Below are positions 45,621 through 54,812 of a DNA stretch of 64,000 bases, piece by piece. The position numbers and the translations under genes are program-made. Numbering within the stretch: the first letter of the stretch is position 1; each line of letters starts with the position of its first letter. The notes below the pieces were generated by a model. That model searched no databases. It was not told the DNA's origin and was given only the letters and a program-made list of their open reading frames with translations. The stretch comes from Mucilaginibacter sp. 14171R-50 (GTDB lineage Bacteria; Bacteroidota; Bacteroidia; Sphingobacteriales; Sphingobacteriaceae): the NCBI RefSeq assembly GCF_010093045.1, contig NZ_CP048115.1:186001-250000 (forward strand), read 5' to 3'.

Positions 45621-46769
45621 TTATCTTGCTACGCTTATTTCTCCTACCACCACCTTCTTCGGCTCGTCTATATCGCGACTTACCGATAGTATGATACCGA
45701 ACGCCACACTGGTAAATAATATGGATGTACCACCCATACTTACCAGTGGCAACGGCACACCGGTTACCGGCCCCAATCCTACTGCCACCGCCATATTGGC
45801 AAACGCCTGTATGGTTAAGCTAAAGCTTAGCCCTGCGGCCAGCAGCGCACCAAATGCTTTTGGGGCTTTAGTCACAATTTTTATACACCTGTATAATAAG
45901 AACAGGTAAATACCCACTAATGCTATACCTCCTATTAAACCGTATTCTTCAACAATGGTTGCATAAATAAAATCTGAATAAGGGTGCGGTAAATAATTAC
46001 GCTCGGTACTATTACCCGGCCCTTTACCCAGCACACCGCCCGTGGCAATGGCAATTTTTGAATGGTCGGACTGGAACGATTTATCAGCAGTCGCCAGTTC
46101 GGGGTGCATAAAGGCGTGTATACGCGAAATATACGTTTGCCTGCGCGGCCCCAGCATAATAACGCCTGCAAGCAACACCGCGCCTGCCAAGCAAACCACC
46201 GATATTTGTTTAATGCTGATACGGCCTATGATCAACAACAAAATGCTTACGCCAAACAGCATTAACGCGGTTGAAAGGTTGGCCAGTGCTATCAGTATAA
46301 ATACTACACAAACCGATCCCATTATAGGGATGAATGATTGCTTTACATCCTTTATATTCTCCTGCTTACGCGATAATGTGCGCGCCAGGTAAGTGATCAA
46401 AGCCAGTTTGGCCAAATCGGAAGTTTGGAAGGTTAGCCCTGTACCCGGTATAGATATCCAGCGGCTGGCATCATTAACGTGGTTACCAAATACCAGTGTA
46501 TAAAGTAATAAAGGGATGGTGATCACCATCAGTATTTTTGAGATACCAGCATAATAGCGGTAATCTATACGGTGCGAAATGTACATGAGCGCTAACCCGC
46601 CAAACAGCATGGCCATATGCTTAACCAGGTAGGTTTCGTTTGCCTTTCCTTTTATATAAGCCAGCGTACCTGTCGAGCTGTACACAGCCAGCAATGATAA
46701 AATAGAAAGCAGGATAACGATAAGCCATATCCAGCGGTCGCCTTTTACGTTACTGAGTATTTGATTCAT
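45621..46769 (-). CDS. ftsW: Lipid II polymerase FtsW
   Basis: 382-aa SEDS-family membrane protein that polymerises glycan at the septum with FtsI. About ten membrane segments; HVNDASRWISIPGTGLTFQT is the SEDS block with the Trp/Arg pair, the catalytic-Asp loop region falls near FIYATIVEEYGLIGGI, and the end GPVTGVPLPLVSMGGTSILF is the family signature. The frame extends to 46796, but that part is encoded by an ATGTGCAGAT repeat arm, so ATG 46769 is used. Confidence 0.95.
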   Translation of the reverse strand: MNQILSNVKGDRWIWLIVILLSILSLLAVYSSTGTLAYIKGKANETYLVKHMAMLFGGLALMYISHRIDYRYYAGISKILMVITIPLLLYTLVFGNHVNDASRWISIPGTGLTFQTSDLAKLALITYLARTLSRKQENIKDVKQSFIPIMGSVCVVFILIALANLSTALMLFGVSILLLIIGRISIKQISVVCLAGAVLLAGVIMLGPRRQTYISRIHAFMHPELATADKSFQSDHSKIAIATGGVLGKGPGNSTERNYLPHPYSDFIYATIVEEYGLIGGIALVGIYLFLLYRCIKIVTKAPKAFGALLAAGLSFSLTIQAFANMAVAVGLGPVTGVPLPLVSMGGTSILFTSVAFGIILSVSRDIDEPKKVVVGEISVAR

Positions 46770-46780
46770 ATTGCTTTTAA

Positions 46781-46814
46781 ATGTGCAGATATGCAAATGT
46801 GCAGATGTGCAGAT
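46781..46814 (+). repeat. ATGTGCAGAT phrase, left arm at the four-helix bundle gene
   Basis: ATGTGCAGATATGCAAATGT then GCAGATGTGCAGAT. Inverted relative to the arm at 47181-47217; a solo copy lies at 19355-19388. Confidence 0.75.
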
Positions 46815-46826
46815 TATTAATTTTAT

Positions 46827-47168
46827 TTAATGCGTTGATGATATAATTTTACCTAACACCTTTAATATTGATTGTATATCGTTATACATTGCTTCCTCAA
46901 ACTGGTAACTTTCGGCATGCTTACAAAGCAATAACCAGTACTCTGTTTCCTCCGCTTCCTTGTATGCAATTTTACATTTATGCCTAAAGTCAATTTTACT
47001 TTGCGCCCCTTGCGCCTCTCTTACATTTGCCCCTATTGATGTTCCGCTTCTGAATAATTGATTAGCCATATTAAATTTCTTTTTCGATTCGAGTAATTCT
47101 GTAAACTCAATGATCTTCAAAGAAAAGTTGAAGGTTAAGTCAACTATTAAATTTGGTTTATCATTCAT
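46827..47168 (-). CDS. Four-helix bundle protein (23S rRNA intervening-sequence type)
   Basis: 113 aa. The pattern SLKIIEFTELLESKK, NMANQLFRSGTSIGANVREA (with the family's GTSIGANV block), KIDFRHKCKIAYKEAEETEYW and LLLCKHAESYQF matches the family first seen inside 23S rRNA intervening sequences and later also as the Avd accessory protein of diversity-generating retroelements. Here there is no rRNA and no reverse transcriptase in the window. The gene sits alone between ftsW and murD and is bracketed by inverted copies of an ATGTGCAGAT phrase. Function unknown; no role in division is implied. Confidence 0.85.
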   Translation of the reverse strand: MNDKPNLIVDLTFNFSLKIIEFTELLESKKKFNMANQLFRSGTSIGANVREAQGAQSKIDFRHKCKIAYKEAEETEYWLLLCKHAESYQFEEAMYNDIQSILKVLGKIISSTH

Positions 47169-47180
47169 TAATTATTTCTT

Positions 47181-47217
47181 CATCTGCACATCTGCATATT
47201 CACACATCTGCACATCA
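47181..47217 (-). repeat. ATGTGCAGAT phrase, right arm at the four-helix bundle gene
   Basis: Plus strand CATCTGCACATCTGCATATT then CACACATCTGCACATCA. Its reverse complement aligns with 46781-46814. It stops 1 base before the murD stop codon. Confidence 0.75.
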
Positions 47218-47218
47218 T

Positions 47219-48574
47219 CTATAGTTCCTTCACCGCGTCCTTAAACTGCCTGCCCCTGTCTTCATAATTTTTAAACAGATCAAAACTTGCGCAGGCAGGT
47301 GATAACAATACGGTATCGCCTTTTTCAGCCAGGTGATAGGCAACCTGCGCTGCTTCCTGGGCCGATGAGGTATTTACAATAACTTCAACATCCTCTTCAA
47401 ATGCATCGTGAATGCGTTTATTATCTTTACCCAAACATACTATGGCCTTTACTTTTTGCTTAACCAGCTGCCTAAGCATGCTATAATCGTTGCCCTTGTC
47501 AACGCCGCCTAAGATCAAAACAACATCGGTTGTCATGCTCTCGAGCGCGTACCAGGTGGAATTTACATTGGTAGCTTTTGAATCATTAATAAAGCTGATG
47601 CCCGATATTTTACCAACCGACTCCAACCTGTGCTCAATGTTCCGGAAGTTGCCCATACTCTCCCGCATTGTTTCGTTGCGTAGCTCAAGCACTTTGGCTA
47701 CGATACCCGAAGCCATAGAATTGTAGATGTTGTGCTTTCCCTGCAGGGCCAGTTCGTTTATTGACATTTGAAAATGTTGTTGGTGTACGTTTATAATTAG
47801 GTTATCCTTATCGAGATATGCTCCCGTTGTAATCTTTTTTTGTATCGAAAACGGCAGTTGCTGCGCCGCTATCTCTTTGCCTTGCATCACCTTTATTGTT
47901 TCGGCATCATCCGCGCAATAAATAAAATGGTCGGCGCCGGTTTGGTTCTGCGTTATCCTGAATTTTGATGCGGCGTAGTTTTCAAGCTTGTATTCGTACC
48001 GGTCAAGATGATCAGGCGTAATGTTTAACAACACCGCTATATCCGCCTTAAACCTGTACATGTTATCCAGCATAAAGCTGCTTATCTCCAGCACGTAATA
48101 ATCAAATTTTTCTGTAGCTACCTGGTAGGCAAAGCTTTTGCCAATATTACCTGCCAGCCCTACGTTAAGTCCGCCGTTTTTAAGGATATGATAAGTAAGG
48201 CTGGCAGTTGTTGTTTTGCCGTTTGAGCCTGTTATACATATCATTTTGGCATTAGTGTACCGCCCGGCAAACTCTATTTCAGATATCACGGGAATATTGT
48301 TCTCTGCCAGCTTTTTCACTATCGGCGCCTTATCGGGTATGCCCGGGCTTTTTACTACCTCGGCAGCCTTCAGTATCTCGGCTTCGGTATGGCCGTTTTC
48401 TTCAAATTTTATGTTCCAGTCCTGCAGCTGCTGTTTGTAATGATCTGCAACCGGTCCAAAATCAGATACAAATACATCATACCCCTGCTGTAAGGCCAGG
48501 TATGCCGCCCCAACACCGCTTTCGCCGGCGCCAAGAATGGCTATTTTGGTATTTGTTCTCGTTTTGTTGTCCAT
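47219..48574 (-). CDS. murD: UDP-N-acetylmuramoyl-L-alanine--D-glutamate ligase
   Basis: 451-aa ligase adding D-Glu to UDP-MurNAc-L-Ala. KIAILGAGESGVGAAYLALQ begins the N-domain, ITGSNGKTTTASLTYHILK is the ATP loop, and FINDSKATNVNSTWYALESM and ILGGVDKGNDYS are Mur-ligase C-domain motifs. The frame runs to 48595, but ATG 48574 gives the usual start; that ATG lies within a CTATGGAC word of the neighbouring repeat, so the repeat and the start codon overlap. It is separated from ftsW by the four-helix bundle cassette. Confidence 0.97.
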   Translation of the reverse strand: MDNKTRTNTKIAILGAGESGVGAAYLALQQGYDVFVSDFGPVADHYKQQLQDWNIKFEENGHTEAEILKAAEVVKSPGIPDKAPIVKKLAENNIPVISEIEFAGRYTNAKMICITGSNGKTTTASLTYHILKNGGLNVGLAGNIGKSFAYQVATEKFDYYVLEISSFMLDNMYRFKADIAVLLNITPDHLDRYEYKLENYAASKFRITQNQTGADHFIYCADDAETIKVMQGKEIAAQQLPFSIQKKITTGAYLDKDNLIINVHQQHFQMSINELALQGKHNIYNSMASGIVAKVLELRNETMRESMGNFRNIEHRLESVGKISGISFINDSKATNVNSTWYALESMTTDVVLILGGVDKGNDYSMLRQLVKQKVKAIVCLGKDNKRIHDAFEEDVEVIVNTSSAQEAAQVAYHLAEKGDTVLLSPACASFDLFKNYEDRGRQFKDAVKEL

Positions 48575-48650
48575 AGTCGATGGTCGATAGACCATAGTTT
48601 AACCTTATATTTTATTACCATGGACCATTAACTATGGACCATGGACTTCT
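48572..48650. repeat. Phrase repeat with inverted arms in the murD-mraY gap
   Basis: CCATAGTCGATGGTCGATAG and ACCATAGTTT on the left pair with ACCATGGACCATTAACTATG and GACCATGGACTT on the right. Same vocabulary as 14840-14905. It supplies the murD start codon and fills the gap to mraY. Confidence 0.65.
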
Positions 48651-48651
48651 T

Positions 48652-49893
48652 TTACCTTAGTTTCAACGTAATCACTGTTATTATTGCCAAAAAGATGCAA
48701 ATGATCCAAAACCGGGTAACGATCTTCGATTCATGAAAACCTTTTTTCTGGTAATGGTGGTGCAGCGGTGCCATCAGAAATATTCTGCGACCTTCGCCAT
48801 ACTTGCGCTTGGTGAACTTAAACCAGCCCACCTGCATTATAACCGACAGGTTTTCAACTAAAAATACACCGCACAGTACCGGGACTAATAACTCCTTACG
48901 TATAATGATGGCAAACACCGCTATGATACCTCCTATGGCTAAACTGCCGGTATCGCCCATAAAAACCTGCGCCGGGTACGAGTTGTACCATAAAAAGCCC
49001 ACGCATGCCCCCACAAAAGCGCCTGCAAATATTACCAGTTCGGCCGAATTGGGTATGTACATGATGTTGAGGTATTCGGCTATCAGCGTGTTACTGGATA
49101 CGTACGCCAGAATGGCCAACGTTAAGCCAATGATAGCTGATGTACCCGTAGCCAATCCGTCGATGCCATCGGTAATGTTGGCGCCGTTTGATACCGCGGT
49201 AATGATAACGATCACAAAAAGCATAAATACAAGCAAGGCATAATGCTCATAACCCGGCCCAAGAAATTTCAACACCTTACCGTAATCAAACTCGTTGTTT
49301 TTATAGAAAGGCATGGTGGTTTTGGTCGATTTGATATCCTGCGTTAACACCTGCTTATCGCCCCGCATATGAAAAGCTACCGGCACGTCGTATTTTATAG
49401 GCAGCTTTACTTCCTGGCGCATAGTAATACTTGTATTAAAGTACATCGTCCAGCCAATAAAAATAGCTAACCCAACCTGGCCGGTAATTTTAAACTTACC
49501 TGCTAAGCCTTCCTTATTCTTTTTAAATACCTTAATATAATCATCCAGAAAGCCAATAGCACCCAGCCAAATAGTAGTAACCAGCATCATGATGATGTAG
49601 ATGTTATCAATTTTAGCAAACAGCAGCGTAGGAATAAGGATACCCAAAATAATAATGATACCACCCATTGTAGGGGTACCCGATTTTTGCATTTGCCCCT
49701 CTAAACCCAGGTTACGCACTGTTTCGCCAACTTGTTTAAACCTTAAATAATCAATAAGCCTGCGGCCATAAACCGTTGTTACCAATAACGATACAATTAC
49801 CGCCATAGCCATCCGAAAGGTAATGTACTGCATCACACCTATCCCGGGGATACTGTAATTTTTACTTAGGTAGGTAAACAGGTAATATAACAT
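48652..49893 (-). CDS. mraY: Phospho-N-acetylmuramoyl-pentapeptide-transferase
   Basis: 413-aa, ten-segment membrane enzyme making lipid I from UDP-MurNAc-pentapeptide and undecaprenyl phosphate. [14 protein letters not shown], the DD pair in [32 protein letters not shown] (catalytic Asp) and [20 protein letters not shown] are all in place. It is longer than the E. coli enzyme (360 aa) by an extra segment at about 175-220, as in other Bacteroidota. It lies between murE and murD. Confidence 0.97.
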   Translation of the reverse strand: MLYYLFTYLSKNYSIPGIGVMQYITFRMAMAVIVSLLVTTVYGRRLIDYLRFKQVGETVRNLGLEGQMQKSGTPTMGGIIIILGILIPTLLFAKIDNIYIIMMLVTTIWLGAIGFLDDYIKVFKKNKEGLAGKFKITGQVGLAIFIGWTMYFNTSITMRQEVKLPIKYDVPVAFHMRGDKQVLTQDIKSTKTTMPFYKNNEFDYGKVLKFLGPGYEHYALLVFMLFVIVIITAVSNGANITDGIDGLATGTSAIIGLTLAILAYVSSNTLIAEYLNIMYIPNSAELVIFAGAFVGACVGFLWYNSYPAQVFMGDTGSLAIGGIIAVFAIIIRKELLVPVLCGVFLVENLSVIMQVGWFKFTKRKYGEGRRIFLMAPLHHHYQKKGFHESKIVTRFWIICIFLAIITVITLKLR

Positions 49894-49958
49894 TGGCTTG
49901 TTTTATGATTTCACAGTTTTATGATTAACTGACCATTTTTCAAATCTCAAATTTCTAA

Positions 49959-51419
49959 TCAACTCATCATTTTAAATTGCTCCTGCAATTCTTCCATATC
50001 ATCAAAATGGTTTTTAACGCCATTTATTTCCTGGTACTTTTCGTGGCCTTTGCCTGCCAGCAGGATGATGTCCCCGGGCTGCGCCAACATGCAGGCCGTT
50101 TTAATCGCCTCGCGCCTGTCAACAATACTTACGGTATGACGCTTAAAAGCCGGATCTATACCTTCCTCCATATCTTTGATGATCTGCGCCGGGTCTTCTG
50201 TGCGCGGGTTATCTGATGTAAGGATAACCTTATCGCTCGATTCGGTTGCTACCTTGGCCATAACCGGCCGCTTGGTCTTATCCCTATCGCCGCCGCAGCC
50301 GATAACTGTAATTACTTTTTCGCTTCCCTTGCGTATGTCGTGAATGGTGCTTAACACATTCTGCACTGCATCGGGCGTGTGGGCATAATCAACAATACCA
50401 ATAACCTTGTTAGGGGCCACTATATATTCAAATCTGCCTTCGGCACCGGTTAATTTGCTCAGGCTCACCAGCACCTTCGATTTATCCTGTTCTAAAAGCA
50501 GTGCTGCCGAATAAACCGCCAACAGGTTGTAGGCATTGAATGTACCTACCAGTTTAAACCATACTTCTTCATTATCAATATTAAGCAGCAAACCGCCAAA
50601 CTGATTCTCAATAATGCGGGCTTTGTAATCAGCCATGCTTTTAAGCCCGTATGTTTTTTTGTGAGCCGATGTATTTTGCAGCATTACATTACCATTTTTA
50701 TCGTCGCTGTTGGTAAGGGCGAACGCGCTTTTTGGCAGATGGTCAAAAAATGCCTTTTTAGCTTTCAGGTAGCTATCGAATGTTTTATGATAATCTAAAT
50801 GATCGTGTGTAAGGTTTGAGAATATACCGCCCGAAAACACCAGCCCGTCTATACGGTGCTGCGCAATAGCGTGCGAGCTTACTTCCATAAAGCAGTAGTC
50901 GCAACCCTCGTTCACCATATCGGCCAGCAATTTATTCAGCGCTACCGGATCAGGGGTGGTATGGGTTGACGGGATAATGCGCCCGTTCACCTGGTTTTCA
51001 ACCGTTGAGAGCAGCCCGCATTTGTAACCCATATCGCGGAACAGCTTGTAAAGCAGGGTAGCAATAGTGGTTTTGCCATTTGTACCGGTAACCCCAACCA
51101 GCTTAAGGTTTGATGATGGGTTTTCGTAAAAGTTGGCGGCGAGTGTCGCCAGTGCTTTAGCCGAGTCGGCAACCATTAAAAAGTCAACCTCGGCCGCTGT
51201 ATGAGCCGGCAGCTCTTCGCAAATAATAGCTATAGCGCCGTCTTTTATTGCCTGGTCAATATAGTCGTGCCCATCTACCGCGGTACCTTTAACGGCTACG
51301 AACATGCAGCCCGGCACTACCTGGCGCGAGTCGAACACAACGGCCGAGATCTCCACATCGGCACTTCCCTGCAGTTCGGTAAATGCCACTCCTTCTAATA
51401 TGTCGCTCAAATATCTCAT
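49959..51419 (-). CDS. murE: UDP-MurNAc-tripeptide synthetase, meso-DAP type
   Basis: 486-aa ligase adding the third amino acid. The ATP loop GTNGKT is 112-117. DNPR at 403-406 (SDNPRTEDP) is the motif that selects meso-diaminopimelate, not lysine, in agreement with dapA at 18438. THDHLDYHKTFDSYLKAK and IVDYAHTPDAV are further Mur-ligase blocks. Its start overlaps the ftsI stop by four bases (ATGA). A small repeat of TTTTATGATT twice precedes mraY on the other side (49910-49924). Confidence 0.97.
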   Translation of the reverse strand: MRYLSDILEGVAFTELQGSADVEISAVVFDSRQVVPGCMFVAVKGTAVDGHDYIDQAIKDGAIAIICEELPAHTAAEVDFLMVADSAKALATLAANFYENPSSNLKLVGVTGTNGKTTIATLLYKLFRDMGYKCGLLSTVENQVNGRIIPSTHTTPDPVALNKLLADMVNEGCDYCFMEVSSHAIAQHRIDGLVFSGGIFSNLTHDHLDYHKTFDSYLKAKKAFFDHLPKSAFALTNSDDKNGNVMLQNTSAHKKTYGLKSMADYKARIIENQFGGLLLNIDNEEVWFKLVGTFNAYNLLAVYSAALLLEQDKSKVLVSLSKLTGAEGRFEYIVAPNKVIGIVDYAHTPDAVQNVLSTIHDIRKGSEKVITVIGCGGDRDKTKRPVMAKVATESSDKVILTSDNPRTEDPAQIIKDMEEGIDPAFKRHTVSIVDRREAIKTACMLAQPGDIILLAGKGHEKYQEINGVKNHFDDMEELQEQFKMMS

Positions 51420-53506
51420 TGCAGTTCTATTGTTATTTTTGAACCTTTTGGAATCACGCTTCCCCCCGTTACCGATTGCGCAGTAACTGATCCGCTGCCC
51501 TTTACCGCCACTTTATATCCTGCATTGCCTAACGCGTAAAGCGCATCGCTCAGGCCCATGCCTGTTACATTAGGCACCGTGCCGGTTTTGTATTTATTAT
51601 CTTCAAAAGCAATGCCGCTGCTGGTATCAACACCGTTTAAATTGGCCGAAGCATATAGCGGTTTTATACCAAGCTTACTGTAAACCTTTTTTAACGCTTT
51701 TATATTACCCTGCTTAAATTTGGGCAGGGTGGTGTTTCCTATTAAATGCGCCGGCGTTTGGTTCACTTCCATATCGCCTGCGTAGATACGGTCGGCTATT
51801 TCTCTGAAAACCGGGCCCGACACCAATGCACCATAATAAGCACCCTTAGGATCATTGATAACCACTATCATAGAATATTTAGGCTTATCCGCCGGAAAAT
51901 AACCTACAAACGATGCCTGATATTGGCTTTTTACCTTATATCCCCTGTTTCCGTCTGCAACCTGGGCCGTGCCGGTTTTACCGGCAATTTTGTACTCGGG
52001 GTTGTAAACCACCTGTTTACCGCTGCCTTCGGTTACCACACCTTCAAGCATGCTTTTAATTTTACTCAGCGTTTCGTCCGAACATATTTTATCGTTTACC
52101 ACACGCGCCTTGAACTGTTCGATGGGGTTGCCCAGTCTCCTGATCTCGCGTACAAAAATGGGGGCTATGTATTTACCATTATTTGCCACCGCGTTGTAAA
52201 ACGAAAGCATTTTTAACGGCGTTAGCTGCATTTCGTACCCATAAGCCATTTGCGGCAGGGTCATGTTCTTGTTCCAGCTTCGGTTGCCTGGATTTTTCAC
52301 CACCGGCTGTGCCTCACCCGGAATTTGCAGCTTCATTTTCTCATTTAAATGCCAGGCATATAAATGGTCGGTAAATTTTGACTGATTGTTACCGTAATGC
52401 GTATTGATCAATTTGGCAATGGCCGCGTTAGACGACTCTTCAAAGGCCTTTTTTACCGTTACAGTTTCAATTTTCGGGTGCGAGTCGGTTATCAGCTTAC
52501 CGGGTATCTGGTAATAACCTGTGCCTATCATGGTATTGGTATCAACCAGTTTATCTTCCAGCAGGGCCATGTATGATGCCAGCTTGAATGTAGAGCCGGG
52601 GTCCTGGTTACCTGCTATAGCATAATTAAATTTTTCTTTATAAACCCCTTCTTCTACTTTAGAAAAATTGGCTATGGCCCTTACTTCGCCGGTGGCAACT
52701 TCCATTACAATCACAACGCCATGATCTGCCTTACTTTTAATAAGTTGCTTTTCAAGGGCGCTTTGTGCCAGGTCCTGCATGTTTACATCAATGGTAGATA
52801 TAATATCTGCTCCCTCTTTTGGCGCTATTTCGTTATCGTCGTTAACAGGCATCCACACACCGCCCGCCATGCGCCGTTCTAAACGCTTGCCGCTTTCGCC
52901 GTTAATGTATTCGGCATACGCCCCTTCAAGGCCTACCCCATTTTTAACATTTTCGTTTTTATAACCTATGGTACGCGCCGCTAAAAAGCGGAAAGGCCTG
53001 ATACGTTTATTTTGCTGCACAATTATCAGCCCGCCCTTGTATTTACCCATATTAAAAATTGGGAACTTACGGATCTCCTTTAACTCGCTGTAAGTAACTT
53101 TACGCCTTACTAACTGGTAGCGCGAGCTGTCCTTACGCGCATCCCGAAACATCCTTGAATAATCGCGGGCTGATCTGTCGCCAAAAAAGGCCGACAATTT
53201 CATGGCCAGCGAATCTATTTTAAGATTAAACACCTTATCATTCTCTATACCACCGGCCAGCATATCCATTCGCAGTTCATACTCGGGCACCGATGTAGCC
53301 AGCAGGCTACCATCTACCGAAAAAATGTTCCCCCGGGCCGCTTCAATGTTTCTGTAACGGGTAGACATGGTTTTTGACATCGCCTGCCACTTTTTACCTT
53401 GTATAAACTGCACACGGCAAAGCTGGAACACTACCGCTGCTGCAAACAGCAGGATTAACCCAAAGGCCAGGTAAACCCTTAACAGTATGTTTGTTCTGAT
53501 ACTCAT
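51416..53506 (-). CDS. ftsI: Septal peptidoglycan transpeptidase FtsI (PBP3-type, PASTA)
   Basis: 696-aa class B PBP that cross-links septal peptidoglycan with FtsW. One N-terminal membrane segment (about 9-30), a dimerisation domain, then the transpeptidase: S305-TFK308 in QDPGSTFKLASY, SSN in EESSNAAIAKL and KTGTAQ in IAGKTGTAQVADG. A single PASTA domain (about 638-696, VPNVTGMGLSDALYALGNAG) ends the protein, a feature of Bacteroidota FtsI that E. coli lacks. Start overlaps the ftsL stop by one base (TAATG). Confidence 0.97.
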   Translation of the reverse strand: MSIRTNILLRVYLAFGLILLFAAAVVFQLCRVQFIQGKKWQAMSKTMSTRYRNIEAARGNIFSVDGSLLATSVPEYELRMDMLAGGIENDKVFNLKIDSLAMKLSAFFGDRSARDYSRMFRDARKDSSRYQLVRRKVTYSELKEIRKFPIFNMGKYKGGLIIVQQNKRIRPFRFLAARTIGYKNENVKNGVGLEGAYAEYINGESGKRLERRMAGGVWMPVNDDNEIAPKEGADIISTIDVNMQDLAQSALEKQLIKSKADHGVVIVMEVATGEVRAIANFSKVEEGVYKEKFNYAIAGNQDPGSTFKLASYMALLEDKLVDTNTMIGTGYYQIPGKLITDSHPKIETVTVKKAFEESSNAAIAKLINTHYGNNQSKFTDHLYAWHLNEKMKLQIPGEAQPVVKNPGNRSWNKNMTLPQMAYGYEMQLTPLKMLSFYNAVANNGKYIAPIFVREIRRLGNPIEQFKARVVNDKICSDETLSKIKSMLEGVVTEGSGKQVVYNPEYKIAGKTGTAQVADGNRGYKVKSQYQASFVGYFPADKPKYSMIVVINDPKGAYYGALVSGPVFREIADRIYAGDMEVNQTPAHLIGNTTLPKFKQGNIKALKKVYSKLGIKPLYASANLNGVDTSSGIAFEDNKYKTGTVPNVTGMGLSDALYALGNAGYKVAVKGSGSVTAQSVTGGSVIPKGSKITIELQ

Positions 53507-53913
53507 TACTGCGCGTCCTCCTTTACGGTTATTTTTTGTGGCGGCTCCGTAGGTTCTCTTATACCCAGGGTATCGGCACGTTTGGCAACCTCGGTTAAAG
53601 TGCTTTTAAAGGCCAGGTCGGCTTTACTGCTTTTATATTCCCAGCTTAGTTCTTTAACTTCCTTGCTTATCTTATCAATATCGCGTATGTTGTTTTCAGA
53701 TACATGCCTGTTACCAATATACAGCATGCCCAAAAACGCCACATATAATACAAATGGCAGTGCACGGGTAGCATCGTCAGTTGTGATGACCCCGTTTTTT
53801 AAGAACTGCGTTAAAAAGTTATCGGGTATTTCCTTTGCAGGCTTTTCTTCCACGATAAGCTTTTGTTCTTCTAATTCTTCCTCCTGAATTTCTGTACGTA
53901 AACGATTGGTCAT
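53506..53913 (-). CDS. ftsL: FtsL-like division protein (FtsL_2 type)
   Basis: 135-aa bitopic protein. A cytoplasmic acidic stretch (EIQEEELEEQKLIVEEKPAK), a membrane segment near 50-65 (FVLYVAFLGMLYIGNRHV) and a coiled-coil-prone periplasmic part (NNIRDIDKISKEVKELSWEY) match the Bacteroidota FtsL_2 family. It bridges FtsQ/FtsB-like partners to FtsW-FtsI. Sequence likeness to classical FtsL is slight; the call rests on topology and on its place between rsmH and ftsI. Confidence 0.85.
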   Translation of the reverse strand: MTNRLRTEIQEEELEEQKLIVEEKPAKEIPDNFLTQFLKNGVITTDDATRALPFVLYVAFLGMLYIGNRHVSENNIRDIDKISKEVKELSWEYKSSKADLAFKSTLTEVAKRADTLGIREPTEPPQKITVKEDAQ

Positions 53914-54812
53914 TTTTTTACAGCTATTCTTAATTTGGCACTGCGTGCCCGGTTATTGCTTAATATCTCTTCTTCGGTAGCTACAATTGCACCGCGGCTA
54001 ACCGCGTCAAAAGGCCGGTTATTGTTACCATAAAGGTCTTTCTCTACCTCGCCGCTGAACTTGCCTTTAGCAATAAAATTTTTCACCAGCCTGTCTTCAA
54101 GTGAGTGATATGACATCACTACCAGCCTGCCGCCGGTTGCTAATACTTCAGCGGATTGTATCAGGAAATCTTTCAAAGCTTCCAGCTCCTGGTTCACCTC
54201 TATCCTCAGCGCCTGAAAAACCTGCGCCAGGTATTTATTCTCTTTACCCCGTGGGGTAATATTGCTTATCGCATTTTTCAGGTCGGCAACAGTAACTATG
54301 GGGCCGTTAAGCCTGGCGGTTACAATAGTTTTAGCCAGCGATTTGGCGTTTTGCACTTCGCCATACATGCCAAAAATGCGGTGCAGGTCAGCTTCGCTAT
54401 AGTTGTTCACTACTTCTTTAGCGCTAAGATCAGATGCCTGGTTCATGCGCATATCCAGCTCGGCATCAAAGCGTATCGAAAATCCGCGGTCGGCCTGGTC
54501 AAACTGGTATGACGATACACCCAGATCAGCCAGTATACCATCAACGGGAATGGCATCGTGCAGCCTTGTGAAATTTTTGAGGTACCTGAAGTTTTGATCG
54601 ATAAAGGTGAAGCGTTCGTCGTCTATCAAATTTTGCTGCGCATCGGCATCCTGGTCAAACGCCAGCAATCGCCCGCCCGCCCCTAAATGCTTCATTATCT
54701 CGCGCGAGTGGCCGCCGCCGCCAAAGGTTACGTCAACATAGGTGCCATCGGGTTTTATACTCAAAGCCTCGATGCATTCGGCAAGCATTACAGGGGTATG
54801 ATAATTACTCAT
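53910..54812 (-). CDS. rsmH: 16S rRNA (cytosine-1402-N4)-methyltransferase
   Basis: 300-aa SAM-dependent methyltransferase for C1402 near the ribosomal P site. HTPVMLAECIEALSIKPDG, VDVTFGGGGHSREIMKHLG, GILADLGVSSYQFDQADRGF and VMSYHSLEDRLVKNFIA are the RsmH blocks in order. It overlaps the ftsL start by four bases and the mraZ end by eight, so the first genes of the cluster are tightly coupled. Confidence 0.97.
   Translation of the reverse strand: MSNYHTPVMLAECIEALSIKPDGTYVDVTFGGGGHSREIMKHLGAGGRLLAFDQDADAQQNLIDDERFTFIDQNFRYLKNFTRLHDAIPVDGILADLGVSSYQFDQADRGFSIRFDAELDMRMNQASDLSAKEVVNNYSEADLHRIFGMYGEVQNAKSLAKTIVTARLNGPIVTVADLKNAISNITPRGKENKYLAQVFQALRIEVNQELEALKDFLIQSAEVLATGGRLVVMSYHSLEDRLVKNFIAKGKFSGEVEKDLYGNNNRPFDAVSRGAIVATEEEILSNNRARSAKLRIAVKK

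Noticed and set aside
46827..47168. Diversity-generating retroelement with the four-helix protein as Avd
   Set aside because: No reverse transcriptase, template repeat or variable repeat is in the surrounding region; the neighbours are ordinary division genes.
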